In this document: positions 33,641-42,059 of the stretch, piece after piece
Position numbering within the stretch: position 1 is the first letter of the stretch
Layout of the letters: every line of letters starts with the position of its first letter
Assembly: GCA_963747765.1 (NCBI GenBank)
Contig: CAVVGH010000008.1
Location: 1 to 64,000 of the forward strand
Length of the DNA: 64,000 nt
Direction: 5' to 3'
From: VRUE01 sp963747765
GTDB lineage: Bacteria > Actinomycetota > Thermoleophilia > Solirubrobacterales > 70-9
Made by a program: the position numbers and the translations under genes
Notes under the pieces: generated by a model
Databases searched by the model: none
The model's input: the letters and a program-made list of their open reading frames with translations, nothing else
Told to the model about the DNA's origin: nothing

Positions 33641-33781
33641 CCCGGCATGGGTCGCGGATTTCCACGGATGGCCATCCCCTGTAGGTGGGGATGTGCCGGC
33701 GAGGTGCCGGTATGGGCCGGTCCGCAACTACCCGAGATTGAATCTCGGCTTCCTACCGATGACAGCTCGAGCGGGCGGTCG

Positions 33782-33787
33782 TAGCTT
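33782..33787 (+). promoter_or_regulatory. -10 element of the DUF2267 gene
   Basis: TAGCTT lies 6 nt before ATG 33794, consistent with a leaderless transcript. Confidence 0.4.
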
Positions 33788-33793
33788 GCGTCT

Positions 33794-34213
33794 ATGCCCG
33801 AGCCGACCATCATCGATCGCAGCGTCGAGAAGACGCACATCTGGCTCGACGAACTTGCCGGGCAACTGGGCGTCGACGACCACCGGCAGGCCTACCGGGT
33901 CCTGCGTGCCTACCTCCACGCCCTGCGCGATCGCCTCACCGTCGACGAGGCGGCGCAGCTGGGCGCCCAGCTTCCCGAGTTGATCCGGGGGATCTACTAC
34001 GAGGGCTGGAACCCCAGTTCGACCCCGGTCAGGTATCGAGGCTACGCCGAATTCCTGGACCGAATCGCAGCAGATGCGGAACTCGACGGTGAGACCTCCG
34101 CTTCCTACGCCGTCGGCGCGGCGGCCACCGTGCTGCGACGCCACGTTTCCGCGGGAGAGATAGACGACGTTCGTGCACAGCTGCCCGAGGACCTACACCC
34201 GGTCCTGGGCTGA
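33794..34213 (+). CDS. DUF2267 domain-containing protein
   Basis: 139 aa. It is all-helical, with THIWLDELAGQLGVDDHRQA and RAYLHALRDRLTVDEAAQLG, then LPELIRGIYYEGWNPSSTP, which is the DUF2267 signature. The second half repeats the helical pattern (GYAEFLDRIAADAEL, AATVLRRHVSAGEI). The biochemical role of the family is unknown; it is frequently found with stress-related genes. A small membrane protein gene follows 13 nt later in the same operon. Confidence 0.85.
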   Translation: MPEPTIIDRSVEKTHIWLDELAGQLGVDDHRQAYRVLRAYLHALRDRLTVDEAAQLGAQLPELIRGIYYEGWNPSSTPVRYRGYAEFLDRIAADAELDGETSASYAVGAAATVLRRHVSAGEIDDVRAQLPEDLHPVLG

Positions 34214-34226
34214 CGAAGGGAGAAGC

Positions 34227-34664
34227 ATGGAGTCGCAATACAGTCATCCAACCGACGCCACGCAATACAGTCATCCAACCGACGCCGAAAAGGCCGCCGG
34301 CTGGCTTCTGTTCGCCGGGGCGATGGTGATGATCGCCGGATTCCTCAACGTGATCTACGGGATTGCCGCGATTGGAAATGCAAACTGGCTGGAAGCCAAT
34401 TCCGCCTACGTCTTCAGCAACCTGAATACGTGGGGTTGGATTGTGCTGATCGTCGGCGTCGCACAGCTCATCGCCGCCTTCTCGATCTGGGCCGGTAACG
34501 AATACGGCCGCTGGATTGGGATCGTGTCGGCCGGGTTCAACAGCATCGTGATGCTGATGTTCATCCCGGCCTATCCATTTGGGGCGCTTGCGGTCTTCGC
34601 GATCGACGTTCTCGTCATCTACGGCCTGGCTGCCTACGGGGGCCGGGGGTATGTCCCCCGGTAG
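34227..34664 (+). CDS. Small four-helix membrane protein (DUF7144-like)
   Basis: 145 aa. After a polar N-terminus come four membrane spans: LLFAGAMVMIAGFLNVIYGI, WGWIVLIVGVAQLIAAFSIW, GIVSAGFNSIVMLMFIPAYP and GALAVFAIDVLVIYGLAAYG. This matches the small DUF7144 membrane family of actinobacteria, of unknown function. Start ATG 34227 follows GAAGGGAGAA. Codons 3-20 are two copies of a 27-bp unit (QYSHPTDA twice), an unusual polar insertion before the first span. Confidence 0.75.
   Translation: MESQYSHPTDATQYSHPTDAEKAAGWLLFAGAMVMIAGFLNVIYGIAAIGNANWLEANSAYVFSNLNTWGWIVLIVGVAQLIAAFSIWAGNEYGRWIGIVSAGFNSIVMLMFIPAYPFGALAVFAIDVLVIYGLAAYGGRGYVPR
34234..34287 (+). repeat. 27-bp tandem duplication at the gene start
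   Basis: CGCAATACAGTCATCCAACC is followed by GACGCCA, twice (34234-34260 and 34261-34287). It starts 5 nt after the start codon and encodes QYSHPTDA twice. Confidence 0.85.
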
Positions 34665-34734
34665 GTGATTGATTCGCATCCCATTCGGGTGTGACCGGAT
34701 TGCCTGGCCCAAGCGGATATGGACGGCGGTGTGC

Positions 34735-34784
34735 AACCTCCGGTCACTTGAGCACAGAATCATGTGCTCAAGTGACCGGAGGTT
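34735..34784. terminator. Perfect 22-bp hairpin between convergent genes
   Basis: Arms 34735-34756 and 34763-34784 are perfect complements (inner part GGTCACTTGAGCACA) around loop GAATCA. It lies 70 nt after the membrane protein gene, with a minus-strand gene ending at 35220. It is probably a bidirectional terminator; no T tract is seen. Confidence 0.7.
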
Positions 34785-34883
34785 CAGCGGGACCCCCCGA
34801 GGCCGCGCTCGGTGGAGCGGCGATCGCGCTTGGCGACCTACTGCGTGAGCATCGCAGGGGAGAGGCAGTCAACCCTCGACGTC

Positions 34884-35033
34884 AGAGAGAGGAGAGAGAG
34901 GGGGGGAGAGAGGAGAGAGAGGGGGAGAGGGAGAGAGGGGGGAGGAGAGAGGGGGGAGAGGAGAGAGGGGGGCGATCTCCTCGTCGCGTCGAGGGGGGAG
35001 AGGAGAGAGGGGGGCGATCTCCTCGTCGCGTCG
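34884..35033. repeat. Polypurine tract with a 41-bp direct repeat
   Basis: 34884-34972 consists only of A and G (89 nt, mostly GAGAGG and G runs). A 41-nt block at 34951-34991, containing GGCGATCTCCTCGTCGCGTC, recurs at 34993-35033 with another purine run. The 34665-35219 gap has no gene. Besides this tract it holds the hairpin above and the 37-bp repeat at 35121. Confidence 0.9.
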
Positions 35034-35120
35034 GCGAATACCCGTGCGGGCACGCGCGTGTCGGGGGCAGGCGCTTGCCGGGATCTCCCAGAGCGCCGCG
35101 TCCATTCGCTGCAGGCTGGG

Positions 35121-35194
35121 CTCAGGCACGCTGGACGCCTCGCGTAGGCGGCTGCGGCTCCGGCACGCTGGACGCCTCGCGTAGGCGGCTGCAC
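35121..35194. repeat. 37-bp tandem duplication
   Basis: Copies at 35121-35157 and 35158-35194 share GGCACGCTGGACGCCTCGCG and TAGGCGGCTGC. They end 26 nt before the stop of the minus-strand gene at 35220. Confidence 0.88.
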
Positions 35195-35219
35195 TGGTTG
35201 GTCGACTGGTGCGGGACGG

Positions 35220-35450
35220 TCAGCGGGTCGCGGTGGGAACGACCAGCCGCATGTCGGTGGCCGCCAGCTCGTCCGCCGGGTAGGCGAAGGAATCCAGGGT
35301 CGCGCAGTCCTCGAGGAGGACCAGCGATCCATCCCGCCCAAGGCAGCGAAACAGCCGCGACTCATCCGTCAGGTAGGCATTGCGCTTGAGCGCTGACCGG
35401 AGGTCGGTTTTTTCGATCCCGCGATTGCGTGTTAGAAGCGGTATTGCCAT
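35220..35450 (-). CDS. Small hypothetical protein
   Basis: 76 aa from ATG 35450. There is no signal peptide or membrane span. Visible pieces are LKRNAYLTDESRLFRCLGRD, VLLEDCATLDSFAYPADEL and a C-terminal MRLVVPTATR. The ordered, non-repetitive composition supports a real gene, but I recognise no family. It stands alone between a repeat-rich gap and the E1 operon. Confidence 0.5.
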   Translation of the reverse strand: MAIPLLTRNRGIEKTDLRSALKRNAYLTDESRLFRCLGRDGSLVLLEDCATLDSFAYPADELAATDMRLVVPTATR

Positions 35451-35579
35451 GTGCTCACGCTAAGGAATGGGGGGTCTCCTTGCCATCCGTTTTACCCCGT
35501 GCAAGGGGTGCGGAAAACACGTCGTCGATTTCGGCTTTACCCCTACGCGGGAGGCGCGGGGCCTGAGCGCTGCTGGGGC

Positions 35580-36641
35580 TCAGTCGCGGGCTGTGGCCCT
35601 GGGACGATGCCCGCCATCCGCCTCTCGGCGGCGCTCGAGCAGCTCCCTGGCGGCAGCGGCGATCCGGCTGGCGCTGGGCAGGGCGCGGTCTTCGAGCGCG
35701 CGCGCGTAGGGGATCGTCCGCTCGACGGCGATGCGCGCGAACGCCGCGTCGACGCCCGCCTCGGCGATCAGCGCGGCTATCTCTCCGGAGAGGCCGCCGC
35801 GCATGTAGTCCTCGTCGACGACGAGCACGTGGCCGCTGGCACGGGCGACGGCGATCACCGCGTCGCGATCCAGCGGCGCGACCGAGCGGAGGTCGAGCAC
35901 CTCGGTCTCGATTCCCTCGGCGGCAAGCTCTTCGGCCGCCTCGAGCGAGCGGTGGACGCCCACCCCGAGCGAGACGATCGCCAGGTCGCCGCCCTGGCGG
36001 CATTGCCTTGCCCGGCCCAGCGGAACGGGCGCGAGTGGCTCGGGCACCTCGCCCCTGGCGCCCGCCGCCGGAATGTCGAAGCTCACCGTCTCCCTGCCTC
36101 CGCGGCCGAGATATTCCAGCCAGGTCTCCGAGAGCAGCTTGTGCTCGAGGTAGACCACCGGCCCGGGCTCCTCGAGCGCCGCGAGCATCAGGCCGGCCGC
36201 ATCGGCTGGGTTGGACGGGACGACCACCGCCAGTCCCGGGATCCCCGCGAGCATCCCCCAGAGGTTCTGCTCGTGTTGCCCGCCGTCGCCGTAGCCGCCT
36301 CCGCAGGCGGCGCGGACCACCAGCGGCGCCCGCCAGGTGCCGCCCGAGAAGCCCTCGAGCTTGGCCGCGTGGTTGAGGAGTGGGTCGAGTGCGACGGCGA
36401 TGAAGTCGACCAGCATGATCTCGACGACGGGCCTCAGCCCCGCCATCGCGGCGCCCACGCCGGCGCCCAGGAAGGCGCTCTCGCTGATCGGCGTGTTCCG
36501 CACCCGCCGCGGCCCATGGCGCAGGAAGCTCCGCTGTCGCAGGGCCTCGACATCCTCGCCGAAGACGACGATCCGCTCATCGCGGGCCATCGCCTCCTCG
36601 ACGGCGCGGTCGATCGCCTCCGCGAAGGCGAGTTCAGTCAC
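35580..36641 (-). CDS. 2-oxoacid dehydrogenase E1 component, beta subunit
   Basis: 353 aa, GTG start overlapping the alpha-subunit stop (GTGA). Typical E1-beta motifs: IVVFGEDVEA, NTPISESAFLGAGVGAAMAG, a KLEGFSGGTW segment and GGYGDGGQHEQNLWGMLAGI, followed by the C-terminal transketolase domain (TEVLDLRSVAPLDRDAV, HVLVVDEDY). With the alpha subunit it forms a thiamine-diphosphate enzyme that decarboxylates pyruvate, acetoin or branched-chain 2-oxoacids. No E2 or E3 gene is nearby, so the substrate is open. Confidence 0.92.
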   Translation of the reverse strand: MTELAFAEAIDRAVEEAMARDERIVVFGEDVEALRQRSFLRHGPRRVRNTPISESAFLGAGVGAAMAGLRPVVEIMLVDFIAVALDPLLNHAAKLEGFSGGTWRAPLVVRAACGGGYGDGGQHEQNLWGMLAGIPGLAVVVPSNPADAAGLMLAALEEPGPVVYLEHKLLSETWLEYLGRGGRETVSFDIPAAGARGEVPEPLAPVPLGRARQCRQGGDLAIVSLGVGVHRSLEAAEELAAEGIETEVLDLRSVAPLDRDAVIAVARASGHVLVVDEDYMRGGLSGEIAALIAEAGVDAAFARIAVERTIPYARALEDRALPSASRIAAAARELLERRREADGGHRPRATARD

Positions 36642-37810
36642 GGGTCGCGCTTCCGGTCGTGTCCGCCGGGGACCGGCTGCGCCGATTTCCCCATCGACTC
36701 CGCCACCTCGTTCCCCATCGACTCCGCCACCTCGTTCCCCATCGACTCCGCCACCTCGTTCCCTCCTGCCTCGTTTCCTCCTGTCATCTCGAGCACGCGC
36801 TGTACGGCACGTTCCACGCGGGCGTTCGCCTTACGCTCCACGCTGGCGGCGGCGCTTTCGCCGAGATGGCGGCGCATCCGGGCGACCGGATCGCGTCCCG
36901 GGCGCAGCTGCCCGGCGCCCAGCTGCGCAACCGTGTGAGAGGTGCGCCCCATGGCCCTGGCGCGCAGCCGCTTCGGTGCCCCGGGCTGTGCGGTGAGCCC
37001 GGCGATGACGTCCGGTGTCATCTCCGCGGCCTCGCTGCGCGGCTGGCGGACGAGCCGGATGAGCGGATCGCCGAGGAAGTGGCCCTCGGGCCGAGGGCAG
37101 CGCAGCTGAAGGAAGGTCGGTCCCCGCCCGCTCCTGGCGCGGTCCACCGCCTCGCCCGCGGCTGCCCACACCGCCTCTGCCCTGAAGCCGTTTGCGCGCC
37201 GCGCCCTGAGGCCGAGGCCGCGCGCCCGCTGCGACAGGCTGCCGCCGGTCACGGTGCGGGCCCGCGTTGTGATCGCCCAGCGGTTGTCCTTGCAGACGAA
37301 CACCACGGGCAGCTTCCAGACCGCCGCGAGGTTGAAGGCCTCGAGCAGCGAGCCCTGGTTGGCTGCGCCGTCGCCGAAGAACGCAACCCCGACGGCGCCG
37401 GGCCGCAGCTGCTCAGCGGCGAGCGCGAAACCGCATGCCAGTGGCGCCGTCGCGCCGACGATCCCGGTCCCCGCCGCCAGCTGGTCCGGCGCCAGGAAGT
37501 GCATGTGCCCGCCACGTCCCCTGCACAGCCCTCGCTCGTCACCCAGCATCTCCAGCAGCAGCGACTCCAGGTCGACCCCACGGGCCACGACGGGTGGGCC
37601 GGAGCGGTGGTCGAAGGCAATTGCGTCGCCGTCGCGCACATGGGCCATCACGCCGGCGGCGATCGCCTCCTCGCCGATCCCCAGGTGCATCTCCCCGGAG
37701 ATCAGCCCCCTCTCCCAGAGCCGCGCGCAGGCCAGCTCGAAGGCGCGGATCTCGGCCATCGTCTTGAACAGCGCCCGGGCGTCGGCACGGGCGTGACGGA
37801 TGCGCGTCAT
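36638..37810 (-). CDS. 2-oxoacid dehydrogenase E1 component, alpha subunit
   Basis: 390 aa from ATG 37810. MHLGIGEEAIAAGVMAHV, then HMHFLAPDQLAAGTGIVG, and the thiamine-diphosphate motif GDGAANQGSLLEAFNLAAVW ending in CKDNRWAI. The catalytic domain ends near residue 330. The remaining tail is unusual: it contains three exact copies of the octapeptide GNEVAESM, encoded by a 24-bp tandem array, close to the stop. The gene is divergent from trpB2. A longer upstream frame is antisense to trpB2 and is not used. Confidence 0.9.
   Translation of the reverse strand: MTRIRHARADARALFKTMAEIRAFELACARLWERGLISGEMHLGIGEEAIAAGVMAHVRDGDAIAFDHRSGPPVVARGVDLESLLLEMLGDERGLCRGRGGHMHFLAPDQLAAGTGIVGATAPLACGFALAAEQLRPGAVGVAFFGDGAANQGSLLEAFNLAAVWKLPVVFVCKDNRWAITTRARTVTGGSLSQRARGLGLRARRANGFRAEAVWAAAGEAVDRARSGRGPTFLQLRCPRPEGHFLGDPLIRLVRQPRSEAAEMTPDVIAGLTAQPGAPKRLRARAMGRTSHTVAQLGAGQLRPGRDPVARMRRHLGESAAASVERKANARVERAVQRVLEMTGGNEAGGNEVAESMGNEVAESMGNEVAESMGKSAQPVPGGHDRKRDP
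36687..36758 (-). repeat. 24-bp tandem array in the E1-alpha tail, three copies
   Basis: Exact copies at 36687-36710, 36711-36734 and 36735-36758. They encode GNEVAESM three times on the minus strand and end 49 nt before the stop codon. Confidence 0.92.
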
Positions 37811-37935
37811 CTGTCGCCCAACGCTCCCCGTAACCCCGAACGATGCTGCATGCGGGAAGCGTGTCGCGACTCCGTTGGCGCACATCCGTACCAACCCCGT
37901 GCGATTCGCGGGCATCGCCCGCTGCGATCCCTGCA

Positions 37936-37941
37936 TACAAT
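37936..37941 (+). promoter_or_regulatory. -10 element of trpB2, leaderless
   Basis: TACAAT lies exactly 7 nt before the GTG start at 37949. There is no ribosome binding site. Confidence 0.5.
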
Positions 37942-37948
37942 CGCCGCG

Positions 37949-39304
37949 GTGACGACCAAGTACGTCCTCGACGAGTCGCAGATCCCAACCAGCTGGGTCA
38001 ATCTGCTGCCGGACCTGCCCGGCGAGCCTTTGCCACCGCTCAACCCGGGGACGGGGGAGCCGGCGGGCCCCGAGGACCTGACGCCGATCTTCCCGATGGG
38101 GTTGATCGAACAGGAGGTCTCGACCGAGCCGGAGGTGGAGATCCCCGAGGAGGTCAGGGAGATCTACAAGCTCTGGCGCCCGACGCCGCTGATTCGGGCG
38201 CGGCGGCTGGAGCGCGAGCTCGATACCCCGGCGCACATCTACTACAAATACGAGGGAGTCTCACCGGCCGGCTCCCACAAGCCGAACTCCGCTGTCGCGC
38301 AGGCCTATTTCAACCGGGAGGCCGGCGTCCGCAAACTCGTCACCGAGACCGGGGCGGGGCAGTGGGGCTCGGCCCTTGCGCTTGCCTGCCGCCTCTTCGA
38401 CATGGAGTGCGAGGTCTTCATGGTCGGCGTCTCCTACGACCAGAAGCCCTACCGGCGGGCGATGATCGAGACCTGGGGCGGGACCGTGCACCGCAGCCCG
38501 ACCGATCTAACCGAGGCGGGCCGCTCGCAGGCCTCCCACCCCTCCGGGAGCCTCGGGATCGCGATCTCCGAGGCGGTCGAGGTGGCGGCGAAAAGCGAGG
38601 ACGCCAACTACGCGTTGGGCTCGGTGTTGAACCATGTCTGCCTGCACCAGACGGTGATCGGCCAGGAGTCGATTGCGGCGCTGGAGATGGCAGGCGAGTA
38701 CCCCGACGTGGTCGTCGGCTGCGTCGGCGGGGGCTCCAACTTCGCGGGACTCGTCTACCCGTTCGTGCGGGCGAACATCCGCGAGGGCAAGCGGACCCGC
38801 TTCTTGGGGGCGGAGCCGGCGGCCTGCCCGACGCTGACCCGCGGCACCTACGCGTACGACTTCGGCGACACGGTGGGCATGACTCCGCTGATGCCGATGT
38901 ACACGCTGGGGCATGACTTCGTGCCGCCCCCCGTGCACGCCGGCGGCCTGCGCTACCACGGGGACGCGCCCAGCCTCTGCGCGCTGGTCAAGGAGGGAAT
39001 CATCGAGGCGACGGCGGTGCCGCAGACCGCTGCATTCGAGGCGGCGGTTCGCTTCGCCTCCTGCGAGGGGATCATCCCCGGCCCCGAGCCCGCCCACGCA
39101 ATCAAGGCGGTCTTCGACGAGGCCGAGGCCGCCAAGCAGGCGGGGGAGGAGCGGGTGATCCTGCTCGGCCTCTCCGGTCACGGGCATTTCGACATGTCCG
39201 CCTACATGGCCTACCACGCCGGCGAGCTCGAGGACCTGGAGTTCTCCCAGGCCGAGATGGAGTCCGCGCTGGAACGCCTCCCCGAGGCGCCGGCCATCTC
39301 CTGA
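37949..39304 (+). CDS. trpB2: TrpB-like PLP-dependent enzyme (tryptophan synthase beta 2 type)
   Basis: 451 aa from GTG 37949. RPTPLIRARRLERELDTPAH is followed by YKYEGVSPAGSHKPNSAV with the PLP lysine in SHKPN, then TETGAGQWGSALALA, the phosphate-binding GCVGGGSNFAGL and GLSGHGHFDM. These are signatures of the TrpB2 group, longer than TrpB1 (about 400 aa) and usually not encoded with trpA, as here. It makes L-tryptophan from indole and serine or phosphoserine. Expression probably starts from the leaderless promoter at 37936. Confidence 0.93.
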   Translation: MTTKYVLDESQIPTSWVNLLPDLPGEPLPPLNPGTGEPAGPEDLTPIFPMGLIEQEVSTEPEVEIPEEVREIYKLWRPTPLIRARRLERELDTPAHIYYKYEGVSPAGSHKPNSAVAQAYFNREAGVRKLVTETGAGQWGSALALACRLFDMECEVFMVGVSYDQKPYRRAMIETWGGTVHRSPTDLTEAGRSQASHPSGSLGIAISEAVEVAAKSEDANYALGSVLNHVCLHQTVIGQESIAALEMAGEYPDVVVGCVGGGSNFAGLVYPFVRANIREGKRTRFLGAEPAACPTLTRGTYAYDFGDTVGMTPLMPMYTLGHDFVPPPVHAGGLRYHGDAPSLCALVKEGIIEATAVPQTAAFEAAVRFASCEGIIPGPEPAHAIKAVFDEAEAAKQAGEERVILLGLSGHGHFDMSAYMAYHAGELEDLEFSQAEMESALERLPEAPAIS

Positions 39305-39370
39305 GGGCAGAGCGTCAGGCAGGTCGGAGAGGCGCTGGCGGTGGCTCGCAGGTCGAGCGGAGATTCACGT

Positions 39371-40213
39371 CTACCAATGCGCGTCGTGGTCCTCCATCAC
39401 GCCGAGTCCCTCGGCAAGCGGCAGGCCCTCGAGCGACCCCGAGAAGGTGCCGAACCGGTGCCGGTAGCGGGAGCGGACGACCAGCAGGTTCTCGTTGCGC
39501 GCCCGCTCGCACTCGCTCGCGAAGTTAAGGCGCGAGCCGTCTGAGAACTCGATCGCCGCCATGCCGTCGAAGGACACCGGGCGCGGCTCAAACGGCTCGC
39601 CGTCGACCCAGATCGCCCGCTCGGATCGTTCCACGGGGTCGTTGACGCCCTCGACGAGGTTCCAAGCCAGCGCCCGGCCGTCGGCGGCGCGTCCGACGCC
39701 GGCCGACCACAGCCAGCTCGTGTGCCGCTGGTGGTAGCCGGCCGACTCGTCGTCGACGCCGAGGCCCTCGATATCCCAGCTGCGCCCGCCGGCCTCGAGC
39801 GTGCCACGGACCGCAACCCCCGCCCGCTTGCGCGTCCAGCCCCAACCCGAGCCGCTGGGGCAGATCGATTCCACCGCGGCGCCTTCTGCCAGCTGCAGGT
39901 TTGCCCTCAGGTGCCGGGCGGCGATCTCGACGGTGGGACCTTCCATCGTCACCTCGCGGCTCCCGGGCCGAAAGCTCGTATGGGCAAGGCGGCGCCCCTC
40001 ACGGCGGTCCCACAGCACCCAGAAGGACTGGCTGAACGGGCCGACCTGCGCCCGCGCGGCGCAGAGCATCGCGTCGGGTCCAAAGACGCCGACGTAGCGC
40101 CAGCGCTTCCGCAGCTGGCTGTTGGCCCGCCAGGGCATCGGGTTGGGAGGGAGGGGCAGGCTTGGGCGGTCGGGCCCGGGGCCGCGCCAGGGAAGCTGCC
40201 CGTCGGCATCCAC
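39371..40213 (-). CDS. DUF2804 family protein
   Basis: 280 aa, GTG start at 40213. Signatures are WRYVGVFGPDAMLCAARAQV, then FWVLWDRREGRRL, HTSWLWSAGVG, LAWNLVEGVNDP and FGTFSGSL near the end. They correspond to DUF2804, a cytoplasmic beta-rich family of unknown function. It lies 9 nt downstream of the FEN nuclease gene in the same direction, so the two probably form an operon. Confidence 0.85.
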   Translation of the reverse strand: MDADGQLPWRGPGPDRPSLPLPPNPMPWRANSQLRKRWRYVGVFGPDAMLCAARAQVGPFSQSFWVLWDRREGRRLAHTSFRPGSREVTMEGPTVEIAARHLRANLQLAEGAAVESICPSGSGWGWTRKRAGVAVRGTLEAGGRSWDIEGLGVDDESAGYHQRHTSWLWSAGVGRAADGRALAWNLVEGVNDPVERSERAIWVDGEPFEPRPVSFDGMAAIEFSDGSRLNFASECERARNENLLVVRSRYRHRFGTFSGSLEGLPLAEGLGVMEDHDAHW

Positions 40214-40222
40214 GCCGCGAGC

Positions 40223-41089
40223 CTATCCGGCTCTTGATTCGAGTCGCTCGGCGAGGCCCCTCATGCCGCGGGCCCGGGCGGCGGCTGCGCCGCCGGCCCA
40301 ATCGGTCGGCCGGTCCGGGGGACGCTCGACCCCGGCGTCGCGCAGGGTGGCGATGTCCTTGAACGCGAGCAGCTGCTCGCGGGCGTCGAGCAAAGCCGCC
40401 CGCAGCTTCGGGCGAGGCTCCTCCGCCGCGCTGTCGAGGACGGCCTCCAGCGAGCCGTGGCGGCGCAGCAGCTCCGCGGCGGTCTTCGGGCCCACGCCGC
40501 GGGCGCCGGGCAGGCCGTCGGAGGGGTCGCCGCGCAGGGCGATGAAGTCCGGGACCAGCTCGGGGCCGATCCCGTAGCGCTCGCGCACCTCTGCCGGCCC
40601 GACCTCCTCGGCCCCTTTGCTGCCGGTGCGGACGTAGAGAACGGTTACCTCCCCGCCGGCGCACTGGTACATGTCGCGGTCCCCGGTCAGCAGCAGCGCC
40701 CGTCCCCCCGCCTCCGTCTCGAGCCGGCCATAGGTGCCGAGCAGGTCGTCGGCCTCCAACGAGTTGCTGCTGACGACGCTCCACCCGAACGCCTCGAAGA
40801 GATCGCCGCACTCGGTCCATTGGCGGGCCAGCGCGTCGGGCATCTCGTCACGATCGGCGTGGTAGGCGGGGTACAGCTCGGTGCGGTAGGAGGCGGCGTC
40901 GGGGCCGAAGCAGAGGACGACCGCACGCGGCTCGCGTGCTTCCACCTCGCGGAGGATCAGGTTTGCGGTGCCGAGCAGCGCGTTGACCGGTGCGCCGTCC
41001 GATCCGGTGATCGTCTTGGGCAGCGCGTAGAAGGCGCGGAAGAGCATCGAGGGCGTGTCGACGGCAAGCAGCGCAGACGTCATCGCCAC
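40223..41089 (-). CDS. 5'-3' exonuclease (FEN / PolI N-terminal type)
   Basis: 288 aa, start GTG 41089 or ATG 41083. It is a stand-alone flap-endonuclease domain: LLAVDTPSMLFRAFYALP, VVLCFGPDAASYRTELYP, NSLEADDLLGTYGR, LLTGDRDMYQ and the helix-three-turn-helix GDPSDGLPGARGVGPKTAAE. The acidic metal ligands are conserved. It probably removes RNA primers or flaps. An 18-bp direct repeat (CGGCAGCACATCGGTTCC, 41105-41122 and 41142-41159) lies in its upstream region. Confidence 0.9.
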   Translation of the reverse strand: MAMTSALLAVDTPSMLFRAFYALPKTITGSDGAPVNALLGTANLILREVEAREPRAVVLCFGPDAASYRTELYPAYHADRDEMPDALARQWTECGDLFEAFGWSVVSSNSLEADDLLGTYGRLETEAGGRALLLTGDRDMYQCAGGEVTVLYVRTGSKGAEEVGPAEVRERYGIGPELVPDFIALRGDPSDGLPGARGVGPKTAAELLRRHGSLEAVLDSAAEEPRPKLRAALLDAREQLLAFKDIATLRDAGVERPPDRPTDWAGGAAAARARGMRGLAERLESRAG

Positions 41090-41104
41090 ACCCTAGGCGA
41101 GGAT

Positions 41105-41159
41105 CGGCAGCACATCGGTTCCCCTTCTCGACCTCGAAGAGCGGCAGCACATCGGTTCC
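41105..41159. repeat. 18-bp direct repeat upstream of the FEN gene
   Basis: CGGCAGCACATCGGTTCC at 41105-41122 and 41142-41159. It begins 16 nt upstream of the GTG 41089. Confidence 0.8.
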
Positions 41160-41257
41160 AACTGCAGACCGGAAGCCCGTCGCGAGGTCCGTGCGCAGGC
41201 CGGGTGTCCAGAGACGCCCTTGGCCGGCGAAGCCGGTCCACTAGGTTTGGCCTCCGC

Positions 41258-42025
41258 ATGACCGAGACTGCCCTCCAAATCGATGAGCTCGTGAAGCGCT
41301 ACGAGACAGGAGTCGAGGCCCTGCGCGGCGTCTCGCTGGCAATCGAGCCGGGTGAACTGTTTGCGCTTCTCGGCCCGAACGGAGCTGGGAAGTCGACGCT
41401 AATCCACTGCACTGCGGGACTCGCGCAGCCGACCTCCGGCACGATCCGCGTCTTCGGCCACGACGCCATCGACGATTACGGCCTGGCGCGCCAGGCGGTC
41501 GGGCTCGCTCCCCAGGAGCCGAACCTCGACTGGTTCCTCACCGTGGGGGAGACGCTCGACTACCACGCCGGCTATTTCGGAATGCCGAAACGGGAGCGCC
41601 GCGAGCGGACCACCGAGCTCCTGGAAACCTTCTCGCTCACCGAGAAGCGCGACGAACGCACCCGCACCCTCTCGGGCGGGATGAAACGGCGACTGATCCT
41701 GGCGCGGGCGATGATGCACCGCCCGCGCCTGCTGATCCTCGACGAGCCGACCGCCGGCGTCGACGTCGAGCTGCGCCTCGAGCTCTGGCACTACGTGAAG
41801 CGCATCAACCAGGAGGGGACGACGATCCTGCTCACCACCCACTACCTGGAGGAGGCCGAGCAGCTCTGCGACCGGATCGCCTTCATCAACGAGGGCCGGA
41901 TCGTCGGCGAGGGAACGAGCGCCGAGCTCGCAGCTCGCTACGAGGTCGCCAACCTCGAGGACGCCTACCTGACGCTGGTCGGGCGCAGCGAGCTGTCGCG
42001 ATCGCATATCGAGGTCGTTCCGTGA
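41258..42025 (+). CDS. ABC transporter ATP-binding protein (ABC-2 exporter type)
   Basis: 255 aa from ATG 41258. Walker A LLGPNGAGKST, Q-loop VGLAPQEPNLDW, signature LSGGMKRRL, Walker B RLLILDEPTAGVD and H-loop LLTTHYLEEAEQ are all intact. The sequence resembles DrrA/NodI-type exporters. The permease gene follows 34 nt later. It probably exports a lipid, polysaccharide or drug; the substrate is unknown. Confidence 0.92.
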   Translation: MTETALQIDELVKRYETGVEALRGVSLAIEPGELFALLGPNGAGKSTLIHCTAGLAQPTSGTIRVFGHDAIDDYGLARQAVGLAPQEPNLDWFLTVGETLDYHAGYFGMPKRERRERTTELLETFSLTEKRDERTRTLSGGMKRRLILARAMMHRPRLLILDEPTAGVDVELRLELWHYVKRINQEGTTILLTTHYLEEAEQLCDRIAFINEGRIVGEGTSAELAARYEVANLEDAYLTLVGRSELSRSHIEVVP

Positions 42026-42059
42026 CGCCGCCCGGCGGAGATCGGAAGAGGGTCTGGCG

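Noticed and set aside
35451..36938. Plus-strand frame opposite the E1 genes
   Set aside because: Antisense to well-supported E1-alpha and E1-beta; the translated sequence has no domain.
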